Assembly (NCBI GenBank): GCA_015501595.1
Contig: JADNRX010001237.1
Span: forward strand, 1-12,280
Length of the DNA stretch: 12,280 nucleotides
Reading direction: 5' to 3'
From: Hymenopellis radicata
Lineage: Eukaryota > Basidiomycota > Agaricomycetes > Agaricales > Physalacriaceae
This document shows positions 9,580 to 12,280 of the stretch, piece after piece (the stretch's first letter is position 1; each line of letters opens with the position of its first letter). The notes beneath the pieces were generated by a model that was not told where the DNA came from, made no database searches, and was given only the letters and a program-made list of their open reading frames with translations. Position numbers and translations under genes: made by a program.

Positions 9580-10001
9580 GCTGGCGAGACCGTCGCGGCG
9601 TCGCCCCCGTGCAGCAGGTCACCGAGTATGCGATGGCGGCATGAAAGCGAGAGCAAAGCCGGTTGACGTCACGCATGTTGTTCTAGTCTTCGATGTCTAC
9701 CATTTTCCCTTGCTTGAGCTCGATATATGGTCCCATTCGAAAGCAAAAAACCCATACATATACTGCCGTTAGTATGCAATTGAGTTCAACGTTGTTAGGA
9801 CAATGATGAATGCCAATTTTGTCGAGATTGCAGTACAATTTACCCACATCATCGTTCTAAATCCTCCTTGACTTGTCCTTGACAGCATGACGGCAGTTCC
9901 TTGCTTTGTTGAAAGGCAGGGGGAATGATCTCGTCAGGGCCGATTTCAACAAAATTTGCTTCTCGCTTCTCGACGGCCATCTTATCTTGCTCACTACGTC
10001 C
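9580..10001. promoter_or_regulatory. Divergent intergenic region, UbiB-like / glycogenin
   Basis: This is the 422-bp stretch between the proposed kinase start and the glycogenin ATG. It holds a perfect 8-bp palindrome TGACGTCA at 9664-9671, listed separately, and an AT-rich part from about 9724 to 9850 with TATA-like runs (GATATATGG, CATATACT). An in-frame upstream extension of glycogenin stays open to about 9906 but has no ATG before 10002. If the kinase N-terminus has another exon, for example from the minus-strand ATG at 9676, the palindrome would sit in or beside its leader. Confidence 0.5.
9664..9671. promoter_or_regulatory. CRE-like bZIP site TGACGTCA
   Basis: This is an exact match to the cAMP-response element bound by ATF/CREB-type bZIP factors. 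It lies 338 bp before the glycogenin ATG and 85 bp before the proposed kinase start. A given 8-mer is expected about 0.2 times per window, so a promoter position is mildly notable. Control of a glycogen gene by stress or PKA signalling through bZIP factors is known in fungi generally; here it is inference only. Confidence 0.35.
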
Positions 10002-12280
10002 ATGGCTGTCCCGTATGCCTTTGTGACGCTCTTGACATCCGATTATTATCTTCCAGGCGCCTTGGCCTTGGCTGCCGCTCTCAGAGACATCCATCCTTCC
10101 CCCGCCCAAGAACCTGAAGTCGACTTCCAGACAGTCTGTCTTGTCACTCCAGAAACGGTCGATGTCTCAACCATCAAGCTCCTCAGAAGAGCCTTCAACG
10201 TCGTCGTCGGCGTCGAGACCATCGTCCAGGAAGACGACAAGGGTCTTCAATTATTAGGTACGTTTATCTCCTGATCACCCCCGCAATTCCACCACACGCG
10301 TTTCTCCCTCCTCCGCCCCCATTCTCGCATGCCTGACATCAATGACACGGGGCATACTATATGGGACGCGTCTCTGGACACATGATACATCTTGTGCCAT
10401 CTGGCGACATCTTATTCTGTCTTCGATTGCTTGTCGACAAGTACTTATCTGTTGTACAGGACGCCCGGACTTGTATACAGTGCTTACAAAACTTCACGTC
10501 TTTCGGTTGACGCAGTATTCCAAGGTAATATTCTTGGATGCTGATGTCCTCCCAATCCGACCTCTGTCTCACCTCTTCACTCTACCCCACGAATTTTCCG
10601 CTGTGCCTGATGTTGGATGGCCCGATATATTCAACTCTGGTGTCATGGTATTGTCCCCGGGACAAGACAAGTTCGAACAAGTAAGCGCCGTTCTCCAATC
10701 CAGAGGATCATGGGATGGTGGTGACCAGGGTGTTCTCAACGAATGGAGAGGTGGAGACTGGAACAGGCTGAGTTTCACGTATAACACTACTCCTACAGCC
10801 GCATACACGTATGTATCATGAACATTTCTCTCATTTCTCGGTCTAACGTTATTCTAGTTACGCTCCTGCTTATGAACGTTTTGGTTCCGACATCAAGGCC
10901 ATACATTTCATTGGTCCCAACAAACCCTGGAACGCTATAGTTTATCGCACACCCTTTTCCGGCCGACAGAATGCCCCAACAGAAGAAAAAGGTCGTGCTT
11001 ATGACTACGACTCGCTTCTTGACCGATGGTTTGCCGTATACGACAAGCATTATCGCGCAGAGAGCATTATTTCTGAAAGCGAGTTCGAGGTCAGACGATA
11101 TGTATCCGCATGGGATGAGCAAACTGGCACAGGTGCAGAATTCGCAGCGTCCGCGGACTTAGATGGTCCTGGCGCTGCTCTGGGGCTGGAAGTCCTTCGA
11201 CGCCTCGCTTTGGAAGGCACGAGTAGTAGCGGGATAACATCAGATAACCGGTCTGGTGAAGGGGAATACAAGAGTTTGCCGTTGGAGGGACGTTTCGACT
11301 TGATGCGCCCTCCACCGCAGCCTGAGCAGCCCCCTCCAACCCAAGATTCTTCAATCAATCCTCCTTCTGGTTCGTCCGAGCACACCCCTCAGCGTCACTC
11401 TCAGGCCTTGTCGACTCCCGGGCCGAAGGAGTATCCTCCGTCCCTTCTCCAGCCTGTATCACTGCCTGCCCAAATGCCTGCCGAAACCTCTCCTTCATCT
11501 CATTACATCGCAACCCAGTCGACCTACGGGGGAACATCATCACCATTCATCAATCGCAGGGACAACAGACTCCTACAATTCAAGGATCTGTTCAGCACCA
11601 ACATCATGAACCTCCACGACGCCCTGCCTCTCCTCCTAAGCTCTCATGGAATCCTGCTCTCGAACGCCTCCGAAAAACGTTCCGACGCCCTCTACATTCC
11701 CTACGGATACGTATTTCCCGAACGTATGGGACCAAGCGCCCAGCAGACGCCACGATCAGCCGTACCAATTTCAACAAAATCGGCCTGTCTCCCCTACACC
11801 TGAGTCGGGGGCGTTCTTCCAACCTCCCCCAGTACCTCAGATTCCGAAACAGCTACGTAAACAAGGGCACTACAGGAATGTCACTGGGGATGACAATTCT
11901 GACTCGCCTCTCAGTCCTGATCGTGGAAAAGTCAAACCAATTTTCCCTTGGGAAGAGCAACCTCGTCCTAGACCTGGGCGCGTATTTCCTTCTTACGATG
12001 CACCCTCACCTTCTGAATTCAGGTTCCGAACCACCAAAAATTGCGCCGGCTTCCTCTCCGTCTCCTCCTAGCTCGCAACCACTTTCACCTTTACAGGGCT
12101 TGCCCATTTCGTTGACGTATGCAAATGCTTGGGATAGCGTGCCGAGTATACAGAAATATGCAAACAGGTTAGTACGTCCTCCTCAGCCCCCGCCACTGGC
12201 CCCTGCCTTTGACAGCAATGAGTGGAAGCGGCGAGGAGGTCGTAGCTGGGATGAGCGTGCTGAAGCGAGCAGTCGTGACG
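10002..12280 (+). CDS. Glycogenin glucosyltransferase, 3' end beyond the window
   Basis: A GT8-family glycogenin, which glucosylates itself from UDP-glucose to prime glycogen; cytosolic. Exons are 10002-10257, 10460-10808 and 10858 to the window end; introns are 202 and 49 nt. The catalytic domain starts MAVPYAFVTLLTSDYYLPGA and continues through LLGRPDLYTVLTKLHVFRLT, the metal-binding DAD in VIFLDADVLP (Asp112, Asp114), GWPDIFNSGVMVLSPG, WDGGDQGVLNEW and YNTTPTAAYTYAPAY, whose Tyr201 or Tyr203 is the likely acceptor, and ends near AIHFIGPNKPW. A long Pro/Ser/Gln-rich linker follows, with fungal blocks TDTYFPNVWDQ, GHYRNVTGD and FPWEEQPRPRPGRVFP. A C-terminal motif (AWDSVPSIQKYANRL) may correspond to the glycogen-synthase-binding helix. 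Three single-base slips break exon 3, within 11480-11560, near 11665 and near 12020. The ATG at 10002 is the first in frame. The end of the protein is missing. Confidence 0.92.

Noticed and set aside
9849..10240. Minus-strand frames opposite the glycogenin start
   Set aside because: They are shadows of the glycogenin coding strand and show no motif.
10681..10690. GTAAGC inside glycogenin exon 2 as a possible intron donor
   Set aside because: The frame stays open and the residues across it fit the family's length between the FNSGV and WDGGDQG blocks, so it is read as exon.
11941..12022. An intron (GTATTT to TTCAG) to explain the frame change near 12020
   Set aside because: Its length of 41 nt puts the downstream reading in the wrong frame and removes residues that look conserved; a single extra base explains the data better.

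Overview
The window reads as nuclear DNA from a filamentous basidiomycete fungus, most likely a mushroom-forming Agaricomycete. Four protein-coding genes are recognisable. They are broken by many introns, mostly 46-58 nt with GT...AG ends, and some exons are only 18-24 nt long. There is no bacterial-style operon structure, and I recognise no rRNA, tRNA, CRISPR array or intact transposon. The exon joins below were worked out by hand from splice signals, phase and family resemblance; no alignment was run.

Layout. Positions 1-3243 are mostly anonymous, with one possible unidentified or decayed gene on the minus strand (about 2351-3137). Next is a complete fructosamine/ketosamine-3-kinase gene (minus, 3244-4373, six exons, 290 aa). 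A 280-bp divergent intergenic region separates it from a probable cohesin-loading-factor gene of the MAU2/SCC4 family (plus, 4654-7028, six exons, about 705 aa). This converges, with a 235-bp gap, on a mitochondrial UbiB/ABC1-type atypical kinase gene (minus, 7264 to about 9579, five exons, about 704 aa) close to the ADCK2/Cqd1 branch. A 422-bp divergent region holding a perfect TGACGTCA site leads to a glycogenin gene (plus, from 10002), cut by the end of the window.

The genes are housekeeping functions rather than one pathway: protein deglycation, chromosome cohesion, mitochondrial lipid or coenzyme-Q biology, and priming of glycogen synthesis. Divergent pairs (FN3K/MAU2 and UbiB/glycogenin) may share regulatory DNA.

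The most striking anomaly is a run of single-base frame disruptions from about 6.68 kb to 12.02 kb: two in the MAU2-like gene, about ten in the kinase gene and three in glycogenin. The fructosamine kinase gene and the first 1.7 kb of MAU2 coding sequence have none. The disruptions often lie in short homopolymers, the joined reading frames keep family motifs and splice sites, and the exon lengths add up to whole codons after correction. Uncorrected sequencing indels are therefore more likely than true gene decay, but raw reads would have to decide. I found no convincing new biological system here.
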